DNA of 64,000 nucleotides from Mycobacterium intracellulare ATCC 13950 (GTDB lineage: Bacteria; Actinomycetota; Actinomycetes; Mycobacteriales; Mycobacteriaceae): positions 992,001-1,056,000 of the forward strand of contig NC_016946.1 of NCBI RefSeq assembly GCF_000277125.1. The letters are read 5' to 3'. Positions 1-9,239 of this stretch are shown here, in pieces. Position 1 is the first letter of the stretch, and every line of letters begins with the position of its first letter. Position numbers and translations under genes: made by a program. The notes beneath the pieces were generated by a model. It was not told the DNA's origin. It saw nothing but the letters and a program-made list of their open reading frames with translations, and searched no databases.

Positions 1-318
1 TTCTCGGGGGCGGTGGTCCGCAGCCTGCCGGCGACGGTGAACCTGGCGAAGCTGGTCCATGACGAGACCAGCCAATCGCGCGAGGAGCCGGTTCCCGAAT
101 CGTCGAGCGAGTCGGTCCACGTCGACGTGACGGGCCTGGCGCCCGGCCACTACACGCTGCGGGCGTCCGTCGAATGGCGGCAACACAAGCCGGGCGCCTC
201 GCACGTCGTCAATTACGCATCCATGGCCCTGGCCCGGGACGGCCGCGACGGCTCAGGGCTGTACCCGATTGCCACGCTTGACATCCCGAGCGACTCGGCC
301 TCGGCAAACGGCCAGTGA
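1..318 (+). CDS. C-terminal end of a DUF4832-like protein (5' cut by window edge)
   Basis: The reading frame is open from the first base and stops at 316-318, so only the last 105 residues are visible. They match, nearly residue for residue, the C-terminus of the protein at 3391-5067 (shared FSGAVVR, LPATV, GLAPGHYTL, QHKPGA, HVVNY, LARDGRDG, YPIATL). The two are therefore paralogues separated by a cyclic-di-GMP gene and a methyltransferase gene. The visible part looks like a beta-sandwich tail domain. Function is unknown; see the full-length copy. Confidence 0.8.
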   Translation, partial: FSGAVVRSLPATVNLAKLVHDETSQSREEPVPESSSESVHVDVTGLAPGHYTLRASVEWRQHKPGASHVVNYASMALARDGRDGSGLYPIATLDIPSDSASANGQ

Positions 319-457
319 CATCGTCCGGCCGCGGCGCTGCTTCGTTGGCTGCGAGCTTTTCATAACCCCGGATGGGCGGGGCCGTGCGTGATACCGTTCT
401 CGGACATATTTTGACTTCGGGACCCAGACGGGATAGTGCCCCGTATCGGAGGATTCC

Positions 458-2323
458 GTGCCGCGCAGCCTGAACCTGGTGGTCACCTCCGTCGCCACCG
501 CGCTGATGGAGGCCACGGCGCCCACCGCGACCTCGGTCAGCGAAAAGGTACTCGCGCGGCTCGTCGAGCAGTTCGATGTGGACGCCAGCTTCCTGCGCCA
601 CCACGACAACGATGCCGCGGCGTCGACGTTGGTCGCCGAATGGCCGAGACGAACCGACAGCCTGGATCCGGATCTGGTGGCGGCGTTGCAGTTGGACGGC
701 GTCGAGTCGGTGCTCGCCCAGTGTGAGCGCGACCGCAAGCCGGTGGTGACCCGTCCGGATCGGTCCGCCGGGTGGGTCCGCCGCGCGCTGAGGCCGGGCA
801 AGGCGACGGCGTCGCCGTCGGTGGCGGCCGCGCCGCTGATGTCCAGCGACGCGTGCACCGGCGTGCTCGGCTTCGTGAAGTTCGGCGCCCGCAGGTGGAA
901 GCAGGAGGAGATCAACACGCTCGAGGCGGTCGCCGCGCTGTTTGCCCAGCTTCAAGCGCGCATCGTCGCCGAAGAGCGGCTCCGCTACCTCGCCGAGCAC
1001 GACGACCTGACCGGTGTGTACAACCGGCGGGCGCTGGTCGCGCACCTGTCCGGACGCCTCGCGCCCGGCAGCCCCGGACCCGTCGCGGTGTTCTACCTCG
1101 ATCTCGACCGGCTCAAGCCGATCAACGACTACCTCGGCCACAGCGCGGGCGACTGGTTCATCCGGGTCTTCGCTCAGCGCATCGAGGAGTGCGCGGGAAC
1201 GCCGAGCATGATCGCCCGGCTCGGCGGCGACGAGTTCGTCGTCATCCCGGACGAGCCGATGTCGCCGGAGGTCGCCGAGGCGTTCGCGCGTCGCCTGTCG
1301 ACGATGCTGTGCGATCGCCTGACCATCGGTGGCCACGTGATCAGCCGTACCGTCAGCATCGGGCTGGCGGTGGGCACGCCCGGGGCGGACAACTGCGCCG
1401 ATCTGCTCCGCCGGGCGGACGAGGCGGTGCTGACGGCCAAGCGTGCCGGCGGCAATCAGACGGCGGTGTCCACCGACGACATGTCGCTCAAGCGGGCCTT
1501 CCGCAACGACATCGAGTTGCACCTGCAGGGCGACATCGACAGCGAAGGTCTGCTCCTGCATTACCTGCCCGAGGTCGACTTGTGGACCGGGGCCATCGTG
1601 GGCGCGGAGGCCCTGGTGCGCTGGCGGCACCCGGTCTGGGGTCTGCTGCTGCCCGACTCGTTCATCGGCGTGGCCGAATCCACCAACCTCGCCGCGGAGC
1701 TGGGCGGGTGGGTGATGCGCAGCGCCTGCGCCGAGTTCAGCCAGTGGCGCGCCCATGGGGTCGGGCACGGCGCCATGCTGCGCATCAACGTGTCGCCCAT
1801 CCAGCTGATCAGTCGTGGCTTCGTCGAAGGCGTCGCCGACACGATCGGCGAGTTCGGAATCGATGCCGCATCGGTGTGCCTCGAGATCACCGAACGCGCC
1901 GTGGTGCACGACATCGACACCACGCGAAAAACCTTGTCGGAGCTCAAGGAAGTCGGCGTGCAGGTCGCCATCGACGACTTCGGCACCGGCTATGCCGTCC
2001 TGTCCCACCTCAAATCCCTGCCGGTCGACATGCTCAAGATCGACGCCGGGTTCGTGCGCGATGTCGGCACCGACGCCGGCGACCTGGCCATCGTCCGCGC
2101 CATCATCGGGCTCGCCGAGGCGTTCGGGCTGGAAGTGGTCGCCGAAGGCGTCGAAACCCCCGCTGCCGCACTGACTTTGATGCAACACGGCTGCCACCGC
2201 GCGCAAGGCTTCCTGCTGTCGCGTCCCCTGCCCGGCGACGCGATGGAAGCGCTGCTGTCCGCGCGCTGGATGCCGATGCCGTTTCTCGCCGACCGCGAGT
2301 CATCGTCGCTGGGCTCGACGTAG
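458..2323 (+). CDS. GAF-GGDEF-EAL cyclic-di-GMP turnover protein
   Basis: A 621-residue cytoplasmic protein expected to make and/or degrade cyclic di-GMP. Residues about 15-175 form a GAF-like sensor, about 180-345 the GGDEF domain (GGDEF intact at 256-260) and about 350-610 the EAL domain (EAL at 384-386, DDFGTGY at 506-512, AEGVET near 562). All signature motifs are intact, so both activities are plausible; I see no RxxD inhibitory site just before GGDEF. Domain order and length resemble M. tuberculosis Rv1354c (about 623 aa, from memory). The GTG start follows a CGGAGGA ribosome site at 447-453. Its place between two DUF4832-like paralogues, next to a polysaccharide locus, suggests it controls surface polysaccharide; that is inference. 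Confidence 0.9.
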   Translation: MPRSLNLVVTSVATALMEATAPTATSVSEKVLARLVEQFDVDASFLRHHDNDAAASTLVAEWPRRTDSLDPDLVAALQLDGVESVLAQCERDRKPVVTRPDRSAGWVRRALRPGKATASPSVAAAPLMSSDACTGVLGFVKFGARRWKQEEINTLEAVAALFAQLQARIVAEERLRYLAEHDDLTGVYNRRALVAHLSGRLAPGSPGPVAVFYLDLDRLKPINDYLGHSAGDWFIRVFAQRIEECAGTPSMIARLGGDEFVVIPDEPMSPEVAEAFARRLSTMLCDRLTIGGHVISRTVSIGLAVGTPGADNCADLLRRADEAVLTAKRAGGNQTAVSTDDMSLKRAFRNDIELHLQGDIDSEGLLLHYLPEVDLWTGAIVGAEALVRWRHPVWGLLLPDSFIGVAESTNLAAELGGWVMRSACAEFSQWRAHGVGHGAMLRINVSPIQLISRGFVEGVADTIGEFGIDAASVCLEITERAVVHDIDTTRKTLSELKEVGVQVAIDDFGTGYAVLSHLKSLPVDMLKIDAGFVRDVGTDAGDLAIVRAIIGLAEAFGLEVVAEGVETPAAALTLMQHGCHRAQGFLLSRPLPGDAMEALLSARWMPMPFLADRESSSLGST

Positions 2324-2345
2324 CGGCGACGATCGCGGAGGCCGC

Positions 2346-3140
2346 TCAGCCTTCGGTGGGCAAGAAGACGAAGTTGTTGACGTAGGTGCCGTGGGCGGCC
2401 CAGCCGTCCTCCCGCCTGCCGACGTTGGCCGGGTCCTGATGCTGTGCCGGATCGAACTCGGCGATGGGCCGACGAGCGCCACCGAAATCGAAGTGACCCG
2501 CGTAACCGAGACCGGCCAGCAACGCCGTGATCTCGGCGACGGCGTCGGGGTGATGGCGTTCCTCGGCTTCCACCACGATCGCCGGCCGATTGCGGGTGAG
2601 CGTCTGCGTGGCGCCCCGTAACACTGCGAGTTCGTGGCCCTCGACGTCGATCTTGATCAGGCCGATGTCGTCAAGATGCAGGTCGTCGAGCCGCTTGACC
2701 GGCACGTCGATGCGGCGAATGTCATCCCCATTGACGTCGGTGAGTTCGTTGTCGGTGTCGATTGTGCTTCGGCCCGGCTCGGATTCGACCACCCGCATCG
2801 CGATCGTGCCGGGTCGGTCGGACAGCGCCACCGCCTCCACCCGGACGGGGGCGCCGACGGCGGCGAACATCGCTGCCAGATCGCGGGCCTGCGCCGGCCG
2901 GGGCTCGAACGCGGTCACCGAGCGCGACGACGCCGCCATCGCAATCGTGAATTCGCCGAGGTCCGCTCCGATGTCCAGGGAGATCCGGTTCGGATCGCAC
3001 AATGACGCCACCAGCCCGATGTCCGTGCGGCTCTGCCCCAAGCGGTGCAGGATTCGAAACTTCCGCCGCCAGAACAGGCGCGGTGCGAGTTTTTTTGCCG
3101 CCGGCGCGAGCCAAGTTTTGGCCGAGCGTGCGACCGACAT
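2346..3140 (-). CDS. FkbM-family SAM-dependent methyltransferase
   Basis: 264 residues. The SAM-binding motif is SLDIGADLGEFT (about residues 52-63) and the later FkbM signature is IKIDVEGHELAVLRGA. FkbM enzymes O-methylate sugars or polyketides. In this setting methylation of a sugar in an exopolysaccharide or glycolipid is the likely role, but the substrate cannot be read. No signal peptide is obvious, though the N-terminus is basic and amphipathic. It converges with the GGDEF-EAL gene (22-bp gap) and is divergent from the DUF4832-like gene at 3391 across about 250 bp that must hold both promoters. Confidence 0.85.
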   Translation of the reverse strand: MSVARSAKTWLAPAAKKLAPRLFWRRKFRILHRLGQSRTDIGLVASLCDPNRISLDIGADLGEFTIAMAASSRSVTAFEPRPAQARDLAAMFAAVGAPVRVEAVALSDRPGTIAMRVVESEPGRSTIDTDNELTDVNGDDIRRIDVPVKRLDDLHLDDIGLIKIDVEGHELAVLRGATQTLTRNRPAIVVEAEERHHPDAVAEITALLAGLGYAGHFDFGGARRPIAEFDPAQHQDPANVGRREDGWAAHGTYVNNFVFLPTEG

Positions 3141-3390
3141 CTGCTGTGACTCCTGTCCGATTTGCGGAGCCCCAGCTTAGTCGACGCGGCGATTTGACAA
3201 TGGCCAAAGCGCGCCGGGAGGCTCCGCCAAGCCGGCGGGCTTTTCACCGGGCGCCCCGATTTCAGCCATCTGTCACGGGCCCGGGCTGTACCCTGTTGTC
3301 ACCCTTGATATCCCGCGCATGTGACTAGTCGCGACCGCCAGAGAGGTAGCAGTAGATGCATTTGTCGGACACGGTTTAGCGCGAGCAATC

Positions 3391-5067
3391 ATGGTCCGGA
3401 CAATTAGGAACATTCTCCTTGTCGTCACCGTGTGCGTGACGTTGGTGCTCGACGGATGTGACGGCCGCAGCGACCTTGATCCGCTCGCCCTGATCAGCAG
3501 TCCGGCCATACCGTTGTCCGTGCAGGACGTGCCGAACCCCCTGCGCGGCCAGTACGAAGATCTCCTGCAACCGCTGTTCCCGCAGGGCAATCCGGCGCAG
3601 CGGCGCTACCCGGCGTGGCCGGCGTCCTACGACGCCAGTTTGCGTGTCCCCTGGCGCCAGTTGCAGCCCACCGATCCGAGCACACTGCCGCCGGACGCTC
3701 CCGACGATCGCAAATTCGATTTCAGCGTGATCGATGACGCCCTGACGAAATTGGCCGGTCGAAACATGCGCCTGACGCTTCGTGTGGTCGCCTACAACTC
3801 GTGTTGCGACACCGTCTATCCGAACAACACCAACATCGCGATGCCCGACTGGATGGGCGCCGCGGCAACCAACTACTCCGGTCCGCAACGATATTGGTGG
3901 ATGCCCGGCGTCACGCAGGTCGTTCCGAACTGGAATGATCCGAACTACCTGAACGCATTCGGCCAGCTGTTGGCCGCGTTGGGCCGCCGTTACGACGGCG
4001 ACGAACGGCTGAGCGTCTTCGAATTCTCCGGCTATGGCGATTTCAGCGAGAACCACATCTCGTATCTGCGTGACACACTCGGTGCGCCGGGGCCCGCACC
4101 CGATGAGAGCGTCGCGAAGCTGGGGTATTACAGCCAGTTTCGTGACCAGAACATCACCGCCGAGTCCATTCGGCAGCTGGTCGCGGCGACCGTAAACGCT
4201 TTTCCCCACACGCAATTGGTGACAACCGCACTGAACCCGGAGATCGTGCGCCAGTTGATCGCCGACGACGTGACGAAGAAACTGTCCGCGCCGGTGGGCA
4301 TCCGCGCGGACTGCCTGGGCGTGCAGGATCCGCTGCCCGCGTGGGCCGAAAGAGATGGTTCCCACTATGTGCAGTCCAAGGATCCGCTGGTCGGAGCGCT
4401 GAGGAACCGGCTGGCGTCGGCGCCGATGATCACCGAATGGTGCCAGCTGCCCGAGAAAACCGATCCGCGGACCTACTACGAAAAAGGCCTGCAGGACGTC
4501 GTCAAGTACCACGTGTCGATGACATCGAGTTTCAACTTCCCGGCTGTGGATTCGTCGACACCGATGGACCCGGCGCTGTACTTGCTGTGGGCGCGGGCAA
4601 ACGTCGTCGCAGGCTACCGGTATTCGGTGGAGGCGCGGCAGGAATCGCAATCGGTGAAAGACGGCAAGGCGACCCTGGCCGTCGCGTGGACCAATTACGG
4701 CGCGGCCGCCGCGACCGAAAACTGGGTCCCGGGCTACCGGCTCGTCGATTTCTCGGGGGCCGTGGTCCGCACGCTTCCCGCGACCGTGGCGCTGAAAACC
4801 CTGGTCCAAAGCCCATCCGGGGACGGCTCCAGCAAGGAGCCGTTGCCGGCGTCGACGACGGAGTCCATTCACATCGACTTGGCGGGCTTGGCGCCAGGGC
4901 ATTACACGTTGTGCGCCTCGGTCGATTGGCAACAGCACAAGCCGGGCGCGAACCACGTGGTGAACTATCCGCCCATGCGGCTCGCGCGTGACGGGCGCGA
5001 CGGCACCGGATGCTATCCGATCGCGACGCTGAATCTGTCCCGCGACGCGTTGACTCACGCCGCGTGA
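3391..5067 (+). CDS. secreted DUF4832-like protein, possible glycan-active TIM barrel
   Basis: 558 residues. The N-terminus has a basic start, a hydrophobic stretch and LDGC at about 22-25, an imperfect lipobox (Asp at -2), so it is exported and perhaps lipid-anchored. The opening NPLRGQYEDL and later blocks such as VFEFSGYGDFSENH and MITEWCQLPE resemble DUF4874/DUF4832 proteins, which have a glycosidase-like barrel followed by a beta-sandwich. The family's activity is not established to my knowledge. The last 100 residues duplicate the partial gene at 1-318. Upstream of the Wzz-like gene in the same direction, it may trim, bind or anchor the polysaccharide (inference). Confidence 0.7.
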   Translation: MVRTIRNILLVVTVCVTLVLDGCDGRSDLDPLALISSPAIPLSVQDVPNPLRGQYEDLLQPLFPQGNPAQRRYPAWPASYDASLRVPWRQLQPTDPSTLPPDAPDDRKFDFSVIDDALTKLAGRNMRLTLRVVAYNSCCDTVYPNNTNIAMPDWMGAAATNYSGPQRYWWMPGVTQVVPNWNDPNYLNAFGQLLAALGRRYDGDERLSVFEFSGYGDFSENHISYLRDTLGAPGPAPDESVAKLGYYSQFRDQNITAESIRQLVAATVNAFPHTQLVTTALNPEIVRQLIADDVTKKLSAPVGIRADCLGVQDPLPAWAERDGSHYVQSKDPLVGALRNRLASAPMITEWCQLPEKTDPRTYYEKGLQDVVKYHVSMTSSFNFPAVDSSTPMDPALYLLWARANVVAGYRYSVEARQESQSVKDGKATLAVAWTNYGAAAATENWVPGYRLVDFSGAVVRTLPATVALKTLVQSPSGDGSSKEPLPASTTESIHIDLAGLAPGHYTLCASVDWQQHKPGANHVVNYPPMRLARDGRDGTGCYPIATLNLSRDALTHAA

Positions 5068-5244
5068 CGATGACTGCGGGCGCCGCGTCGCCAATTACGC
5101 GGTAAATCAACCGGGGCAGCGGGACCGCGATTCCGCCAATGCCCGCCTGATGATGCTGCATAATCTGCAGTGGTATGCGCGGCTGGTGGGGCAAAACCGC
5201 AGAGTTTTCTTCCCGCCGAAGGCTTTTAGAAAGGTTAATAGCCG

Positions 5245-6711
5245 ATGGATTTCCGTACCTTCGTCCGGATTCTCGGCGCGCACTGGAAACTCGCCTTGAC
5301 CGCGCTGCTGGCGTGTACCGTCGGCGCCGCGTTCGTGACCGCATTGCAGACCAAGCACTACCAGTCGTCGGCCACGGTCCTCATCTCATTTTCCGGTGCG
5401 ACCGACCTCAACGAGGTGTACAGCGGCACGCAGGCCGCCCAGGAACGGCTGTCGTCGTACGCGCAAATCGCCGGTGGACACATCGTGGCCGAGCGCGCCA
5501 TCCGCCAGCTCCAACTTCCCATGCGCGCCGATGATCTGCTGAGCCAAACCCAAGTCAAATACACCCCGAAATCGGTGCTGTTCACGATCAGCGTCAAAGA
5601 CACCGACCCGGCGCGCGCCGCCGCGCTGGCGGGCGCCATGGCCGGTCAGTTCAGCGCGATGCTGCCGACGCTTGCCCCGAACCCGGCGTCGAACGGTGTG
5701 GCCGCGCCGGTCACCGCGGGACCGCGACCCGAGGCGGTCGAGACGACGCCGCCGCCGTCGGGTCAACCGTCCGACGTGCCGGCATCGGCGGGACCGACCG
5801 GCAAGCCGTGGCCTTTGGCGCGGGCGACGATGGTCGAGCCGCCCCGCGTTCCGAAGATTCCGGTGTCGCCGGTGCCGCTGCGAAACATGGCGATCGGGTT
5901 CATCGCCGGTCTGCTGTTGGCCATCGCGGTGGCGCTGACCCGCGAGGCCGGCGACCGCACCGTGCGCACCCGCGCCAAGCTGGAGGAACTCTCGGGCCTG
6001 CCGACCTTGGCGGAGCTGCCGGGAAAGCGCGGCGGGACTCCGCGGTTCGGCACCGACACCGCATTCGACGACGCGGTGCGCGGCATGCGCACCCGGCTGC
6101 TCAGGGCGATGGGACCCAATGCCCGTCAGGTGTTGGTGGCCGGCCCGTTCGGTGGCGAGGGAACGACGACGACGGCGATGAACCTGGCGCTCGCGCTCGC
6201 CGAGATGGGCGAAGACGCACTGCTCGTCGAGGGCGACAGCCGCCGGCACGTGATCGCCGGTCTGCTCAGGGTCGAATCGGGGGAGGGGCTGGCCAACGCG
6301 CTCGCCAACCCCGCCGCGGCCGCCCAGGTGGTGAAGCCGACGCCGATTTCGAAGCTGCACATCCTCGCGTCGCGGTCCGCACGGCGCGAGAGTCTGCCCC
6401 CCAGCGCGTACCTGCCGGAAGTGATCGACCGAGTGGTGCAGGAATTGTCCTCACGGTTTGACCGCATCGTCATCGACGGCCCGCCGGTGCTGGCGACCGC
6501 CGACACCGGCCTGCTGGCCGGTGCCGTCCCCGCCACCGTGCTGGTGGTTCGCGCGAAGCGCACGACCGCGGACGAACTCAAGGACGCGTTGACCGCCCTG
6601 CGCGCCGCCGGCGCACAGGTGGTCGGCACGGTGCTGACCGACGCCCGCCAGTCGCTGCACATCAGGGCCGCCGACCGCGCCTACCGGTCAAAGGTCAGCA
6701 GGCCGGCGTGA
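5245..6711 (+). CDS. Wzz-type chain-length protein fused to BY-kinase-like ATPase, with altered P-loop
   Basis: 488 residues. An N-terminal Wzz-like domain with a membrane helix at about 14-35 is followed by an external domain (40-140), a Pro-rich linker (141-210), a second helix (213-231) and a cytoplasmic BY-kinase/ParA-like domain (about 270-470). These proteins set chain length in Wzy-dependent polysaccharide export. The Walker A equivalent reads GPFGGEGTTTT at 300-310, with Thr307 where the invariant Lys should be, and the second Walker motif reads LLVEGD instead of LLIDaD. The C-terminus lacks a Tyr cluster (one Tyr). It may be a kinase-dead scaffold or use an atypical ATP site. The start follows GAAAGG at 5230-5235. 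It overlaps the Wzy gene by 4 bp (GTGA). Confidence 0.85.
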   Translation: MDFRTFVRILGAHWKLALTALLACTVGAAFVTALQTKHYQSSATVLISFSGATDLNEVYSGTQAAQERLSSYAQIAGGHIVAERAIRQLQLPMRADDLLSQTQVKYTPKSVLFTISVKDTDPARAAALAGAMAGQFSAMLPTLAPNPASNGVAAPVTAGPRPEAVETTPPPSGQPSDVPASAGPTGKPWPLARATMVEPPRVPKIPVSPVPLRNMAIGFIAGLLLAIAVALTREAGDRTVRTRAKLEELSGLPTLAELPGKRGGTPRFGTDTAFDDAVRGMRTRLLRAMGPNARQVLVAGPFGGEGTTTTAMNLALALAEMGEDALLVEGDSRRHVIAGLLRVESGEGLANALANPAAAAQVVKPTPISKLHILASRSARRESLPPSAYLPEVIDRVVQELSSRFDRIVIDGPPVLATADTGLLAGAVPATVLVVRAKRTTADELKDALTALRAAGAQVVGTVLTDARQSLHIRAADRAYRSKVSRPA

Positions 6712-8210
6712 TCCCGTACCTGCGGGCCCGTCACCGCCTGGCCGTGGATGGCGCCCTGCTGGCGATCTTCGTGTTCGGATGCTTCGCGTTCGGCGTGCTG
6801 TCGGTGCGCCGAACCACCGAGGGTGTGCTGCTGACCGCCGCGTTGTTCTGCGTGGTCGTGTACTGGGTGAAACCCGAAGGGATGGTGGGGGTCACGCTGT
6901 TCGGTGCGTTCGCGGCACTGCCGGAAGGCTTACACGTGGGGAAAGTCTTTGGCCCGCTGACGATTTACGCGTACCACCTGGCGGCCATCCTCGCGATCTG
7001 CTACCTGATCCCCACCGCGAAACCGCGGTCGTCCGACTTCGTGCTGCCGGGGATCCTGGTGGTGGCGGTGCTGTGTTCCACGGCCACCGGATTCGCCACG
7101 GGAAACCCCGACCTCACGGTGACCCGCGAAGCGACCACCATGATCGAAATGGCGATCGGCTTCGTCCTTGCGATGTTCGTCGTCTACAGCGGACACGTCC
7201 GATGGTCGATCCGGGTGATGATCGTGATCCTGTGGTTTTCGGCGGCGATGGCGATCATCAGCTCGCTGTACGCCATCCGGTTGGCCGGTCGGGCGGAAAG
7301 CCTGGAGGGGACGACGGGTGCCGGTCAGGCCGTGCGCATCATCCTGTCCACCCAGACGCCGGCCACCGCGGTGCTGAGCGCACTGGTCGCCGCCCCGATC
7401 GTGGGCCGGGTCCGACCCATGGCTTATCTCGCGTTGGGCGTTCCCGCGCTGAGCATTTCGCTGCTGTCCTTTTCCCGCAACACGCTGATCTCCATGGGGG
7501 TGGCGGCCGCGGTCGCACTGTTGGGCAGCCTGAGTTGGGCGGCCGTGCGGCGGGCGGTCGTGGCCGCGACGGTCGGCCTGGCCGTCGTCGCGGTGGCGGT
7601 GCCCGGGTCGCTGTTTTTGCTGCAGCGTTCGAAGACCGGGGCGTGGCTGGCCGATCAGTACGTCGCGTTCAATCAGCGGGTGCTGGGCGGGGTTACGTCG
7701 AGCGCGCTCGCGGTGGACGATTCGGCGCTGGAGCGACTGCGGGAAATCAATCTCCTCAAGGAGACCATCGCCCAGGCCCCGTTCTTCGGGCACGGCCTGG
7801 GCTACGTGTACCAGCCGCCGACCGGCGACGACGAATTCCATCGGTACCTCTATCCCGCCTACTCCCACAACTTCTACCTGTGGTGGCTGGCCAAGGCCGG
7901 CGCGGTGGGCATGGCCGCGTTCGTGCTGTTCGCGCTCACGCCGGTGATCCTCGCGCTGCGGTGCGCCCCGGCGCCCGCGAAAATCAGTGCGGCCGTCGCC
8001 GCGGGCCTGTTGGCGATATCCGCCGTGTGGCCGTTGCCGGAGATGCCGATGGACGCCTTGGGCTTGGGCATGGCGCTGGGGGCGGCGATGGGCTACGCCG
8101 GCTTGCGGCGCCGGGACGCGGAGGGCAGCCGGACCGACGACAATCCGGCGCCGGCCGCCACGCCCGACCCGCCCCTCGATGCCACGGTTGGCGCGGTCAC
8201 TTTCCCGTAG
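6708..8210 (+). CDS. Wzy-like O-antigen polymerase/ligase family membrane protein
   Basis: 500 residues, with about 10-12 hydrophobic segments between 10 and 455 and a polar Pro-rich tail. The large extracytoplasmic loop near 330-385 and the following helix contain GHGLGYVY and YSHNFYLWWLAKAG, the HN-type signature of the Wzy_C / O-antigen ligase superfamily. The expected role is joining repeat units on undecaprenyl carrier outside the membrane. The GTG start overlaps the stop of the Wzz-like gene (GTGA), so the two are translationally coupled, as expected for a polymerase and its length regulator. Sequence alone cannot separate polymerase from ligase. Confidence 0.85.
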   Translation: MIPYLRARHRLAVDGALLAIFVFGCFAFGVLSVRRTTEGVLLTAALFCVVVYWVKPEGMVGVTLFGAFAALPEGLHVGKVFGPLTIYAYHLAAILAICYLIPTAKPRSSDFVLPGILVVAVLCSTATGFATGNPDLTVTREATTMIEMAIGFVLAMFVVYSGHVRWSIRVMIVILWFSAAMAIISSLYAIRLAGRAESLEGTTGAGQAVRIILSTQTPATAVLSALVAAPIVGRVRPMAYLALGVPALSISLLSFSRNTLISMGVAAAVALLGSLSWAAVRRAVVAATVGLAVVAVAVPGSLFLLQRSKTGAWLADQYVAFNQRVLGGVTSSALAVDDSALERLREINLLKETIAQAPFFGHGLGYVYQPPTGDDEFHRYLYPAYSHNFYLWWLAKAGAVGMAAFVLFALTPVILALRCAPAPAKISAAVAAGLLAISAVWPLPEMPMDALGLGMALGAAMGYAGLRRRDAEGSRTDDNPAPAATPDPPLDATVGAVTFP

Positions 8211-8225
8211 ACGAGCCAGGCCGAC

Positions 8226-9239
8226 ATGATCTCAGTGACACACGTGGGGCCCGACATGTACAGCATCGGCGGGACGCAGTCCGTGATCCGGGTCTTGCGC
8301 GACAACAAGATCGGCGCCGACGACATCCGGGTCCTGTCGACCTGGAACGGGGACCGCCATCTGAGGAACCTGTTTCTCACCGCACGCGCGGGGATGTCAC
8401 TGGCCTGGTCCCCTCGAGGCACCATCGTGCACTTCCATATCTCCAACGGCGGGGCCTGGCTGCGCGAAGGACCGTTGATCCGCTTGGCCAGGGCCAAGGG
8501 TTTCCGGGTGATCGCCACCCTCCATGGCCCCGACTTTCCCGAGTTCGCCAGGTCGCGCCCCCGCTTCGTGGGCGCGACGTTGAAGCGGGCGGACCATGTG
8601 ATCCTGTTGTCGGAGGAAGCGCGCGCCGCGGTCGCCGAGGTGGCGCCGACGGTGCGGACCGCCATGGTGCCGAACCCGATCGTGGTCGACCGTGGTGCGC
8701 CCGGTGCGGCCTCCACGCCACCCGTGGCGCTGTTCGCGGGCACCGTTGGGCTTCGCAAAGGTGTCGACAGACTTGTGGCGGCCTGGCGGCTTCTTCTCGC
8801 CGAGGGCATCGAAGGCCGTTGTCGGATAATCGGTCCCATCGACGACTATGCCCCGCCGGAGACGGAGCGGCTGACCGTCGAGGGTCCGATGCATCCCGAC
8901 GCGGTCCGTGGGCTGCTCCGCTCGGTCCGGGTGGTGGTGCTCCCGTCGTCTGCGGAGGGCATGCCGATGATCCTGACCGAAGCCCTGGCCGGCGCGCGCC
9001 CGTTCGTGGCGACGCCCGTCGGTGGGACGACGGAGATCGCCCCCGACCCGGGCATGCTGGTCCCGGTCGGCGATGTGCCCGCGTTGGCCAACGCGATCGG
9101 CCGGTACCTGCGCGACCCCGAGCTGGCCGAGCGTGACGGGCTGCGGGGTCAAGCGCACGTCGCGGCGACACGGAGCCCCGACGTCATCGACGCCGAACTC
9201 CGCCGCATCTACCTGGGCTGCGACATTGCGACGGGTTGA
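8226..9239 (+). CDS. glycosyltransferase family 4
   Basis: 337 residues with the GT-B two-domain pattern. The N-terminus has a glycine loop (GPDMYSIGGTQSVI), and the C-terminal nucleotide-sugar domain has LFAGTVGLRKGVDRL and the EX7E element in SSAEGMPMILTEALAG. It is a retaining, cytoplasmic sugar transferase probably adding one residue of the repeat unit. ATG start 15 bp after the polymerase stop; same operon. Donor and acceptor are unknown. Confidence 0.88.
   Translation: MISVTHVGPDMYSIGGTQSVIRVLRDNKIGADDIRVLSTWNGDRHLRNLFLTARAGMSLAWSPRGTIVHFHISNGGAWLREGPLIRLARAKGFRVIATLHGPDFPEFARSRPRFVGATLKRADHVILLSEEARAAVAEVAPTVRTAMVPNPIVVDRGAPGAASTPPVALFAGTVGLRKGVDRLVAAWRLLLAEGIEGRCRIIGPIDDYAPPETERLTVEGPMHPDAVRGLLRSVRVVVLPSSAEGMPMILTEALAGARPFVATPVGGTTEIAPDPGMLVPVGDVPALANAIGRYLRDPELAERDGLRGQAHVAATRSPDVIDAELRRIYLGCDIATG

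Noticed and set aside
209-2206. 665-codon open frame on the minus strand
   Set aside because: It lies entirely opposite the GGDEF-EAL gene and the end of the DUF4832-like gene; its sequence is His/Arg/Gly/Asp rich without motifs, typical of a high-GC shadow.
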